64,000 bases of DNA from Lycorma delicatula (lineage: Eukaryota; Arthropoda; Insecta; Hemiptera; Fulgoridae), in assembly GCF_047948215.1 (NCBI RefSeq), contig NC_134455.1, forward strand, positions 150,146,575 through 150,210,574, in the 5' to 3' direction. This document shows, piece after piece, positions 13,801 through 25,800 of this stretch. The notes beneath the pieces were generated by a model. It saw only the letters and a list, made by a program, of their open reading frames with translations. It made no database searches and was not told where the DNA came from. Positions within the stretch are counted from its first letter, which is position 1; every line of letters begins with the position of its first letter. Made by a program: the position numbers and the translations under genes.

Positions 13801-16800
13801 TTAATACTTATTCATAAATATTTCTTGAAATTTTTTTTCTCTAAAAAATTTTATTGCAAACTGAATGTGAGATTCAAATGTTAACATTGTTTTCACCTTA
13901 AATCTGAATGAATAAAAAAAGTTTAATAATCATAAATTACTCCCTTCTAAATTGTCTAATTTATCTTAATGTTGTTTTAATTAAATGAAAGTACTTCAAA
14001 GACGACTTATTATTTAGGTAAACCTGAACAACATTTATAGTCTGACAGCTTTTGTTAGTCGTAGAAATGCTATAAGCTATTATTCTGCTTATCTACAAGG
14101 ACCACATACTGTTTGTAAGTGCAAAATTTATAAAATATATCATTTCAACTTGTTCCTATTTAATCGTACTTGTATACATTTTATAATATATTTGTTCACA
14201 GCTTTTAATAATGTTTAACTGTTAATAGTGAGAAGTTCTCAATTTTTGTCCCTTCCCCTGAAACCGTTTTAAAGTTTATGCAGCACATACATTTTATTGT
14301 ATAGGAAATTACTGTTCTTCAGAGTAGATACTTAGCTTTTGAGTTAGTCAAAGAATCAATCTGATTTACACTGATGAAATATGTGAGTCTTAATTATTAG
14401 TTTTTAATTCCACCTTAGTTGATTTTCTAGTCTGTCATTAGTAAAAATAAAGTGAACTCATACAAGATAATAAAATTTATTAGGATTTGTTGATTCATCC
14501 CCTTATAACAGAATAGTTTTTCTGCACCTGGAATATCTGAAAAGTATTGCTTCTAGTTTTATCATTTTTGCCTCCTTTGGCACATTTCAAGTGCATAATT
14601 ATGAACTTGAAATTTAATAGAACACTTGATGAAACGATTATAATCACTATTTTATAATAATATGACTCCTACAAAATACTAGAACTACTATATTTTTAAA
14701 TAGTTAAAGAGAATGGATTTTTGATCAGCTTTAAAGAAATATTGTTACAATAATGTTTTCCAAAAACAATACTGTGTACACTCAAATTAATAAAATTTTA
14801 TTTCAGGTTTCTACAATTTTAACTTTAATTAGAACTTTTTAAAAATAAATAATTGATTATTATGAACTCATTAATTAGTTGCTTAACTAGATAACTTAGA
14901 TGGTTATTCTTTTTCTCTTCTGTCTCTAAAATAAGATTCAAATTATAATTTTATAAAAATCAAATCAGATTTTTCACTGCCAGTAATTGTGCACTTGTGA
15001 CCGACTCTTGAATAATATAAATTTAAATTTCAAGTCTTCTATAGATTTTCTGATAATTACGGCAAAAATCACAGTAATCACTCATTCTATTTTTATATAG
15101 ATTATGAATATGAATATTACATTGCATCTAGCATAAATAAATTTAAAAAATGCACATTAAACTTACTATGTATGATCTTTTTCATTAATGAAAATTATGA
15201 CTATTGACAGGAGCTGCTCTAGTTACTTATGCAGGAGAAAGATGGGACTTCATCGTAAAAGCATCTGGTGAAATAAAAAATTATTGGATACGATTTAAGG
15301 GTCTTATGGATTGCGATGAAAGATTCACCAAGGCACATCAGGTAGCAATTCTTCGCTATGTAGGAGCTCCTAAAGAAGAACCACATGAGCATCTCAGCTA
15401 CTTTGGCCCAGACAAAACAGGCTTAGTAAGTAAAAACTAAAAAAATATCTTATGCAAAAAGCGTAACAAGAAGTTCTCCCAGGACTTTCATACCCTATTC
15501 TACACATGAATATAATGGAGAAAGTACATATGTACTTAAACATATGTCCATATATATATATATAAAACATAGTAATATATATATAAACATATGTCTTAAA
15601 ATGCTCTGTTTGTGAGTTACAGCTAGTGAAAGATTTCCCTCAGATTTTAGCTATCTTGGTGAAATAATCATACTGAAATTTTTAGGACATTAATTAAGGA
15701 GCAGAATTAGTGATTTTTATGGTTTTTGACCTGAAAAATCTAGTAAAATAGGTCCCAGAATCATAGCTGCTGTAGGTTTTGAGAAATTTGGGGTGAAAAT
15801 TAAGCAAAAAACTTTGTTTTTTATGTTTGACATACAATATTTTGTTAAATGGGTAATAAGCACATAAAACATTCAAAAAATACTTATAGAGGATTTAATT
15901 CTGAACAAAATATGTAAAATCAGTTGATAAAAAAAAGTTAGAACAATTAACATTTTTTTCAGAAACACTACACTAGACCAAAGTGCATTCTACCAGTACA
16001 TAATGTTAAAAAATAAGCCCACCATTTTCAGTGAATTTCTTGGCATGCTTCAGTGCTACTTTTGTTGCTCTTTTTAGTTCTTCAGCGCTGTCCTTTAGTT
16101 GCTCAGCCACATCCATAATGTGGACAATTAATTCCTCATGAGAATGTATTTTTGTTTTGTATATATATTTTTCATCCATCCCCAGCAAAATTCTATAGGT
16201 GTTAGATCAGACAATCTTGGTGACCAGGAATGTAGACCTCTATTTTTTTTTTTTTTTGAACGAAAAATGCTTCAGCGTTATTATCGCCCAAACACGATGT
16301 AAGTGTTTTAAAAACTATGTAACAAACAACAAAATTCACAATTAAAAATTTAAAAGAAACACCCAGAAAACAAAATATGTAATATAAACACAAAAAAATA
16401 GTAACAAAAAAATTAAAACAAAATGAAACTCAAAAGAGAAATTTAAAAACAAACTAAAATATTAAAATAGAGACAAAACAAAAACTAAAACTAAATTTTA
16501 AAACACAAAAACATTCAACTACCACAAAAAAAAACAGTATTAAAAAATGTGTTAAATATTAGCATCCAAAGAAATAAAAACACCCAGTCTAAAACTTCTG
16601 TATTATTGCCCAGGATTTGACGAAAATTCCCAGGCAATTTAAATTTTGAACACAAGGTCGCATATCATGTGCATTCCACAAGAATGTGGTGCACAGTCAA
16701 GTGGCAGTTGCATTGCATCTATACTAGGGCATTTACAGATACTGGGGCTGATATCAGATACCCGTGTGTAGCTCTCATATGTCTTATCCGCAATCGGCAG

Positions 16801-19800
16801 AGGACCACTTCCTCTTGGCGAATTTTCCTGTGGGAAGAAGCCCTTGGCAATACAGTATCTTTGATATAGTAAAGTTTGTTGTCAACTGTGGTAATCCAGT
16901 TGTCTTGCCACCTTGTGCGAAGTACGTGTTTGATATAGTTAATAAAATCGGATGTAGTAACACAGGTAGTGAAGGATGATTGACTACAAGCGTCTTTAGC
17001 AGCAGAATCTGCACGTTCATTGCCTGGAATCCCCATATGGCTCTCTATTATCAATACATTTTTCAAGGAAATGATTGAAGTAAGTGGAAATGGCACAAAA
17101 GAAATGGGGAGGTGCACCATCACGCTGGATGTATACTTTTTGTCTCAGCAACTGCAGCAATTCTTCTTGAAGAAAGTGCAGGTAAACCTCAGCATTTAAG
17201 CGGCCAGTTACAAATGGTCCAATTAGGTTATGAACAGTTCAAACAGCTGATTGTGAAGAAGGCTACACTGTACATTGACACTAAACCAGTGTTAAAAATT
17301 GCTTTCCACTGTTTCATGAGGATTTACTTCTGCCCATGTATGCGTATTGGATAAGTTCTTGATGCCATCTTGAGTAAAATTTGCCTCATCTATAAACAAA
17401 ACATACTTGTAAAATTGTCGATTTGTATTCCACCAGTTGTAGAACTCCAAACCACGCAGACTATCTCCTGGGTGTAGATGTTGAATTGGCTGTCTATGAT
17501 AAGGATATAACTTGTTTTTTTATGCTGAACTGCATCAATAATAAATTTATCAATAACAGCCTCATGTTGGACAGATTATTTGTATGACCATGGTACGATT
17601 AATTGGTTGTTACCTCGTTTCTTGAAGCATATAGCTGTTTCTTCAATGGCAAACTTATCATGTTCAAACTAAAATTCACAGAAAATCTACGCTTGCAATA
17701 CAACAGTTTACAATATACTTAATGTACCTTACACAATGATTTTAACGCTAATCCAGTATTGTATATTGTTGATCAACTGATGCTATTTTTATTGCCAACT
17801 TTGAAATAATAATAATTTTTCAAATAATTTGTTGTATTTCTGTTATTAATAAAAAGATTTATTATCTTAATATTTTTTTAAATTTAATTTTTATTTTACA
17901 ATTGTTGTGTAATTTCAAAGTTTTTTAATTTTTGACAGTAAATTTTGTTTTTACAAATTTTTCACGTCACCAAAAAAAAATTTGATTTTTTTTTTTCATT
18001 AAATAAGTAGTTTTTTGACAAATATTGTAGGGTACTGTTTTTAAATAAAATTCAAATTTTTCTAAGTTCTGTTTTGTTTAAATTATCTTACACCATTTTG
18101 TTCAGAATTAAATTCTGTAAAAGTATTTTTTGAATGTTTTATGTGTTTATTACCCATTTAACAAAGTTTATTTTATGTCAAACATAAAAAACAGGATTTT
18201 TTACCCTAATTTATTGGTTTTCACTCCAGATTTCTCAAAAAGCTACTGCAGATATGGTTTTGGGGTCAGTTTTATTTTTCAGGTCAAAAACCATAAGAAA
18301 TCACTAATTCTGCTCCTTAATTAATGTCCTAAAAATTTCAGTATGACCATATTTCAACAAGATAGCTGAAATCCGAGCGAAATATTTCACTAGCTGTAAC
18401 TCACAAATGAAGCATTTTAAGACATATGTTTATATAAACTTTTTCCACTATGTTCATGAATAGAATAGGGTATGAAAGTCCTGAGAGAACTTTGTGAAAC
18501 ATTCTATATAATCTCCTTAAATCATATTAATAAAAGCAATCCAAATAATGACAGTAGTCTGTAAGTAACTATGAGCAACATAATAGCTATGTTGAGGGTG
18601 ATATTGTGAAAAAAAATTATGAAGACAGTGGTCACCACATATTTACATAGATTAGTTGAATTTTTGTTTCAGTAAGAATGAAGATAATGTTTAAAAATGT
18701 AATTTTTAAATAATTCTGTTTAAGAGAATTGAATCTTAGCAGTTAGAGGGTATTATTTGTATGAAGGTGGTGAAACTAATTTTTGATGGGATAGGCACTG
18801 GTGGGAAAAGACTGACAATATCAATAACAAAATAATGACAACAGTGAATTGAAACTGTGAATTTTTTATAGAATCAAAGAGAAAGAGACACTCATACATC
18901 AAGTAATAAGAAAAGTTGGCAAGAGTTATGTAGAAAGAGATAAAGTAATAAGTACATATTTTATAGATATGGAAAAAAGGAATAGAATAAACTAATAAAA
19001 TTATTAAAATACCAGACATTACAGAACTGAACCTGAATCAGAAAATAGTTATTAAAATAAAAAATGTACAAACTGAATGGTTTGACGAGGAAGAGAAGCA
19101 AGGCAAAGGTCTACCCATTTCCTAATTTAATATGTATATATTAAAGATATGATAAAAATTACTCTAGAAGAGAATGAAGGGATAAACGTAGAAGGAAGGA
19201 AAATAAGTCATAAAAATTTAAGGAATTGAATTACAGGATATGTAACAGATGATTTAAAAATTAAAAGACGTGACAGAAATGATATAAAAATGAACGTTAG
19301 GAAAATGAAAGTAATGAGGAAAAGAGGCAATAGACTAAAAGAAAAAAGAATTGAGCAAGTAAACACCACAGGTACTTGGTCTATTATTTTTACAGATTAT
19401 AAATGAAAAATTAAGATCAAGAATAGAAAGAGCAAAGGAAATATTCAATGGAAAAAAATGTTATTTTATAGTAAAATGGGATTAGACTTGAAGAAAATCT
19501 TTTGAAATGTTATATTAGGAGTGTACTTTTGTATGAATGAGACATATGGATACCAAGAAAAAGGGAAAAATAAAAACTTGATGTGTTTGAAACAGGTGGA
19601 CGAAGGAAATTACAGAAAATCAAATGGATAGAGCAAAAAATTAAGAAGTAATGGGGTAGTGAATAAGAATAGAATCTTAATCAGAATGAATCGGAATAGG
19701 AAAACTTACTAGCTGGGTCACTTCATGACAGGAGGAAGGATGATTAAAATAATGCTAAAACAATTAGTAGAAAGTGCAAAGCAGGAAAACATGTTAAAAC

Positions 19801-22800
19801 TATAGGTTACCTATAAGGAAATGAAGGCTACCAAAAACCTAATGGTTTAACAGCAAATAAAACTGAAATATACTAACATACTCTGATAGTAAAAGAGCTC
19901 TAACTTTTATCCTAAGATGAAGGTCACACACCTTTTTCAAATTAATAATAAAATTTTATTTCCTAACCTCTTTCACAAATCATATTATAATATAAATAGT
20001 TTTCAAAAGAAATATTATTATTTTAGAAAACTAGGAAAATGCAATGATTATTAAAACATTTTATATATATATATATATATATAAATTTAAATATATATAA
20101 TTTATGTTATAATCCACCCAAGTACACATATAAGACAACTCTTAACCTTATATGTATAATTTTTCACGAAAGTACTTTCGTGGAATCCCGTATCATCAAT
20201 CTTGTATAATATTTATAAAATTTTACAAAATTACTTATTAAACATAAAGTTAAAGGATTAAAAAATTAAAGTTGCAGTTACACATACAAGAGTATATGAA
20301 GTCATTAAATATTTAATAACATGTATATGACTAGCCAAATACTACAGCACTGAACTATTTAAATAAATATTTTATGTAATATCTATGAAAGTGCTGCTAC
20401 CTATTGCAGCTTTTATGAGTGTGCCTCCTTCAAAATCTGTCTGTAAGTTGATCAAGTTGAATCTTTGTTTATATTTATATATATAATTTTTTTTTTTAAT
20501 ATCTAGATTTTTATTCATGTTTCCATTTTAATTTCTAAATTAGTATTATCATTAGAAATGGAATGTTTATAGTTTATAAGGTGATCTGTGACATTAGAGC
20601 CCAATTTTTTATTTTTAAAATGCCTAAAATGTTCATAAATTCTGGCTTTAGATAATCTATTGGTTTTACCTATATAAATATCCTCACAATCATTACACTT
20701 ATATAAACCTCACATAAATTGTATAAATCAGTATTTTTAAATATTTTGTTATGTGGTTGTTAGTTTTATATGCAGGTTTAGATTTATCCTTGTCATAAAT
20801 TTTCATAGATATTACATAAAATATTTATTTAAATAGTTCAGTACTGTAGTATTTGGCTAGCCATATACATGTTATCCACCGGGTTGGTCTAGTGGTGAAC
20901 GCGTCTTCCCAAATCAGCTGATTTGGAAGCCGAGAGTTCCAGCGTTCAAGTCCTAGTAAAGCCAGTTATTTTTACATGGATTTGAATGCTAGATCGTGGA
21001 TACCGGTGTTCTTTGGTGGTTGGGTTTCAATTAACCACACATCTCAGGATTGGTCGAACTGAGAATGTACAAGACTACACTTCATTTACACTCATACATA
21101 TCATCCTCATTCATCCTCTGAAGTATTATCTAAATGGTAGTTACCGGAGGCTAAACAGGAAAAAGAAAAGCCATATACATGTTGTTAAATATTTGTTTTT
21201 ATTTTATTTTATTTTATTTAATGACTTCATATATTCTTGTGTATATAACTGCAATTTTAATTTTTTAATCCTTTAATTTTATGTTTAATATGTAATTTTA
21301 TAAATATTATACACAACTGATGATGCAAGTTTCATAAAGTATTTACTTGAAAAATTATACAAATACAAATAAGCTAAGAGTTGTCTTATATCTGTACTTG
21401 GGTGGATTAAGTTGAATTATATATATTTAAATTTATATTATTAGTGCAGAAATGGTATAGGTCTTAAAAGGATTGATTTTAGAAAAATTATATATATATA
21501 ACCAATAAATTCTTACAAAGATAGTGAGACTCGTACAAATTAATTAGGAATTATTTATTATCATCCTCTTTCAAAGTAAGGTTTTGAAATAAGGAAAAAT
21601 ATCAACAGATTTTGACACATTTTGAAAATTGGTTCCATTGCACCAACTTAATTAAATAAAGAATATTGGATTGCTTGCAGTTTCATTATATATTGTTGTT
21701 CTTTAGTGATTAATATAAAAAACAGTCCAGTAATGTATTCTTAAAGTAAAAAATAAATAAATAAAATAAATAGTTTTATGTTAAATGTTTTACTTATTAA
21801 AATGTACCATGAAATTTAATACGATATTATATGGTATACACTAACAATTATTTAATTCTCTATTACACCACTAAAAATTTTTAGTAACAAATTTATTCAA
21901 TAGCTAAAAATGTATTCAATTAGTTTGTTTTTAATTGACTTTTTTCTTCAGATAATCAATGCAATGAATGTCAGGCTGGATGATCCTAAAAGTAGAAGCA
22001 TACCAGAATTAACAGCTATTGACACTGACAATGACCCGAGCCTGAAACAAAATGCAGATCATCAGTTCTACCTTGGTTATGATTTCTACCCCGTTAATAG
22101 TAATAAATACCACAAACCAACACTGTATGGATTTTTAGATGGTAAGTGTATTTCAATAGTTATTTTTTCTTTGGTCTTCATAGACTCTTAAAAGTGATTC
22201 ATTGTTACAGTAACTTTAATACCTACTCTGAAAAAAAGTACAAGTAAATTTTTTTCATTCATACAGTTCATAAAGTTTCTTTCATTTCATTTATAAAGTT
22301 TATACACAAGTTTTTTTATTAAAAAAAATTCAAGTTATAAATCCAAATTTAAGATATAAAAAGATTTTTTATTATATTCCATTTAATATTTTACATAAAT
22401 AGTAGATTTTTACTCAATAAAATATGAGTATATAATTTATTACTATTTTTGTTTCTTTTAGAACACCATTGTATAATTTAATTATGAGATTGTTACATTT
22501 AGAATCACTGAAAATTCTTTTAATAAAATGAACCACATTATACTTAAGTGATTTCTAATTCTAAAACCAAGAAAGAAATTATTTATCCATTGTCAAATTT
22601 ACTGAAGAACTATTTCTGGATACTAATTCAGTATACAGTAAGCCACAGTCATAAAATATTGCTTTGCTAAATAGTTTGTCTAAACCAAAATTTAAAACTG
22701 ATTTTATTTTTATTTTTCAGTAAAAAATCATCGAGAACAGGTATATACACCTCAATTTAATCACATTTCAATGAAAATGCCATCATTTCCTCTTCTATCA

Positions 22801-25800
22801 CAAAGAGATAATGTATCATCAGATTTATTTTGTGATCATAAAACTCTCACAAATTGTTCAAACAACATACAATGTGAATGCACCAATGTTATTGAAATAC
22901 CTCTTGGAGATGTTGTAGAGCTTATTCTCATTGATGAAGGTAAGCCTAATAAGTAGTCTAAATTAGTCTTTTATTTACAGAAATTTATAAAGCAAAGATT
23001 TAGAAATCAACTCGTTGACTGCAAAACTTACCCTGGAGCAGACATTGATAGCGACCATAATTTGGTGATAATGAAATGTAGATTGGGGTTTAAAAACCTG
23101 AAGAAAAGGTGTCAGATGAATCGGTGGAATTTAGAGAAGCTTGAGGAAGAGGAGGTAAAGAAGATTTTTGAGGAGGACATCGTAAGAGGTCTGAGTAAAA
23201 AAGATAAGGTAGAAAATGTAGAAGAAGAATGGGAGAATGTTAAAAAGGAAATTCTTAAATCAGCAGAAGCAAACTTAGGCGGAATAAAGAGAACCGGTAG
23301 AAAACCTTGGGTTTCAGACGATATATTGCAGCTGATGGATGAATGTAGAAAATATAAGAATGCTAGTGATGAAGAAAGTAAAAGGAACTATCGGAAATTA
23401 AGAAATGCTATAAACAGGAAGTGCAAACTGGCGAAAGAAGAGTGGATTAAAGAAAAGTGTTCAGAAGTGGAAAGAGAAATGAACATTGGTAAAATAGACG
23501 GAGCATACAGGAAAGTTAAGGAAAATTTTGGGGTACATAAATTAAAATCTAATAATGTGTTAAACAAAGATGGTACACCAATATATAATACGAAAGGTAA
23601 AGTCGATAGATGAGTGGAATATATTGAAGAGTTATACGGAGGAAATGAATTAGAAAATGGTGTTATAGAGGAAGAAGAGGAAGTTGAGGAGGATGAAATG
23701 GGAGAAACAATACTGAGATCTGAATTTAAGAGAGCATTAAAAGATTTAAATGGCAGAAAGGCTCCTGGAATAGACGGAATACCTGTAGAATTACTGCGCA
23801 GTGCAGGTGAGGAAGCGATTGATAGATTATACAAACTGGTGTGTAATATTTATGAAAATGGGGAATTTCCATCAGACTTCAAAAAAGTGTTATAGTTATG
23901 ATACCAAAGAAAGCAGGGGCAGATAAATGTGAAGAATACAGAACAATTAGTTTAACTAGTCATGCATCAAAAATCTTAACTAGAATTTTATACAGAAGAA
24001 TTGAGAGGAGAGTGGAAGAAGTGTTAGGAGAAGACCAATTTGGTTTCAGGAAAAGTATAGGGACAAGGGAAGCAATTTTAGGCCTCAGATTAATAGTAGA
24101 AGGAAGATTAAAGAAAAACAAACCAACATACTTGGCGTTTATAGACCTAGAAAAGGCTTTCGATAACGTAGACTGGAATAAAATGTTCAGCATTTTAAAA
24201 AAATTAGGGTTCAAATACAGAGATAGAAGAACAATTGCTAACATGTACAGGAACCAAACAGCAACAATAACAATTGAAGAACATAAGAAAGAAGCCCTAA
24301 TAAGAAAGGGAGTCCGACAAGGATGTTCCCTATCTCCGTTACTTTTTAATCTTTACATGGAACTAGCAGTTAATGATGTTAAAGAACAATTTAGATTCGG
24401 AGTAACAGTACAAGGTGAAAAGATAAAGATGCTACGATTTGCTGATGATATAGTAATTCTAGCCGAGAGTAAAAAGGATTTAGAAGAAACAATGAACGGC
24501 ATAGATGAAGTCCTACGCAAGAACTATCGCATGAAAATAAACAAGAACAAAACAAAAGTAATGAAATGTAGTAGAAATAACAAAGATGGACCGCTGAATG
24601 TGAAAATAGGAGGAGAAAAGATTATGGAGGTAGAAGAATTTTGTTATTTGGGAAGTAAAATTACTAAAGATGGACGAAGCAGGAGCGATATAAAATGCCG
24701 AATAGCACAAGCTAAACGAGCCTTCAGTAAGAAATATAATTTGTTTACATCAAAAATTAATTTAAATGTCAGGAAAAGATTTTTGAAAGTATATGTTTGG
24801 AGTGTCGCTTGATATGGAAGTGAAACTTGGACAATCGGAGTATCTGAGAAGAAAAGATTAGAAGCTTTTGAAATGTGGTGCTATAGGAGAATGTTAAAAA
24901 TCAGATGGGTGGATAAAGTGACAAATGAAGAGGTATTGCGGCAAATAGATGAAGAAAGAAGCATTTGGAAAAATATAGTTAAAAGAAGAGACAGACTTAT
25001 AGGCCACATACTAAGGCATCCTGGAATAGTCGCTTTAATATTGGAAGGACAGGTAGAAGGGAAAAATTGTGTAGGCAGGCCACGTTTGGAGTATGTAAAA
25101 CAAATTGTTGAGGATGTAGGATGTAGAGGGTATACTGAAATGAAACGACTAGCACTAGATAGGGAATCTTGGAGAGCTGCATCAAACCAGTCAAATGACT
25201 GAAGACAAAAAAAAAAAAAAATTTACAGAATACTTAGTAAAAATTTTGATAAGCAAATGATGTTACAAGAAATCTCATGAAAGAAAATTAATTAAATAAT
25301 GTATCGATTAAATGTGCTTATATAATTAGATAACGTACCAGTTAGAATAATGGTTAATATTGTCATTTATCAACCATTAAAAGAAATTTAATCTACCTAA
25401 ATATAAACTTTCTTTTAATTCAATCTAAATATTTATTCTGATGATGTTGTACTTAGGTCTGTAGCATTAAATCTGAATCTGTAATTGAACCTACTACGAA
25501 ATAATGTAGTATCAACTAAAAAAAAATAGTTTGGTAACTGAGGAAGTAATTTTTAGTTATTAAAAAATACAAGCAATTCTCAAAGAAAAACTACCTTTTT
25601 TAACTGACCAAACAGAAGTAAAATTTTTATAACAGACTTTTAAATTTAGTATCATTTTTCAGGTAATTTTAAATTATTGATCATTCAAGCAAATTATAAA
25701 AACACATTGAACTATATATATAATATTTTATTTGTGAATAAAAAAAAATCATGTCTGAAATTACACTTACTTTTAAGTAGAATTTTGTTTATTAATTAAG

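Larger units (their letters stand above)
15465..18498 (-). mobile_element. mariner-type element with very long terminal inverted repeats
   Basis: Two inverted arms, about 15465-15925 and 18075-18498, match along most of their length; for example 'ggactttcataccctattct' on the left has its complement 'agaatagggtatgaaagtcc' on the right. Between them lies a broken transposase on the minus strand of the mariner group with a DUF4817-type N-terminus. The element sits in laccase intron 6 and is itself interrupted by a LINE fragment (16243-17042). The exact ends and the TA target duplication could not be fixed. Confidence 0.8.
20110..21420 (-). mobile_element. Penelope-like retroelement remnant with inverted flanks
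   Basis: A GIY-YIG endonuclease fragment on the minus strand (20515-20711) is flanked by long inverted repeats: the left arm (20112-20400) and right arm (20805-21412, carrying a SINE) are complementary over most of their length. For example 'ccacccaagtaca' at the left reappears as 'tgtacttgggtgg' at the right end. Inverted or partial terminal copies are known for Penelope-like elements. The reverse transcriptase portion is absent, so this is a truncated remnant. Confidence 0.75.

Noticed and set aside
14018..14114. Open 97-bp segment with AG before it and GTAAGT after it, between laccase exons 5 and 6
   Set aside because: Exon 5 ends in phase 1; in that phase the segment hits TAG within eight codons. 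Exon 5 joined directly to exon 6 gives the conserved [19 protein letters not shown] spacing.
16719..17123. 134-codon minus-strand ORF as a single protein
   Set aside because: It runs by chance across the junction of the mariner and the inserted LINE; its two halves belong to different elements.
20160..20220. A functional hammerhead ribozyme
   Set aside because: The core is only partly present (TTGATGA rather than CTGATGA, an unpaired insert before the stem, no convincing stem III). Kept only as a hint within the Penelope finding.
20885..20953. tRNA gene at the box A/box B pair
   Set aside because: The arms do not form a cloverleaf acceptor stem, and the unit recurs with a body, an A-rich end and target duplications, so it is a SINE head.
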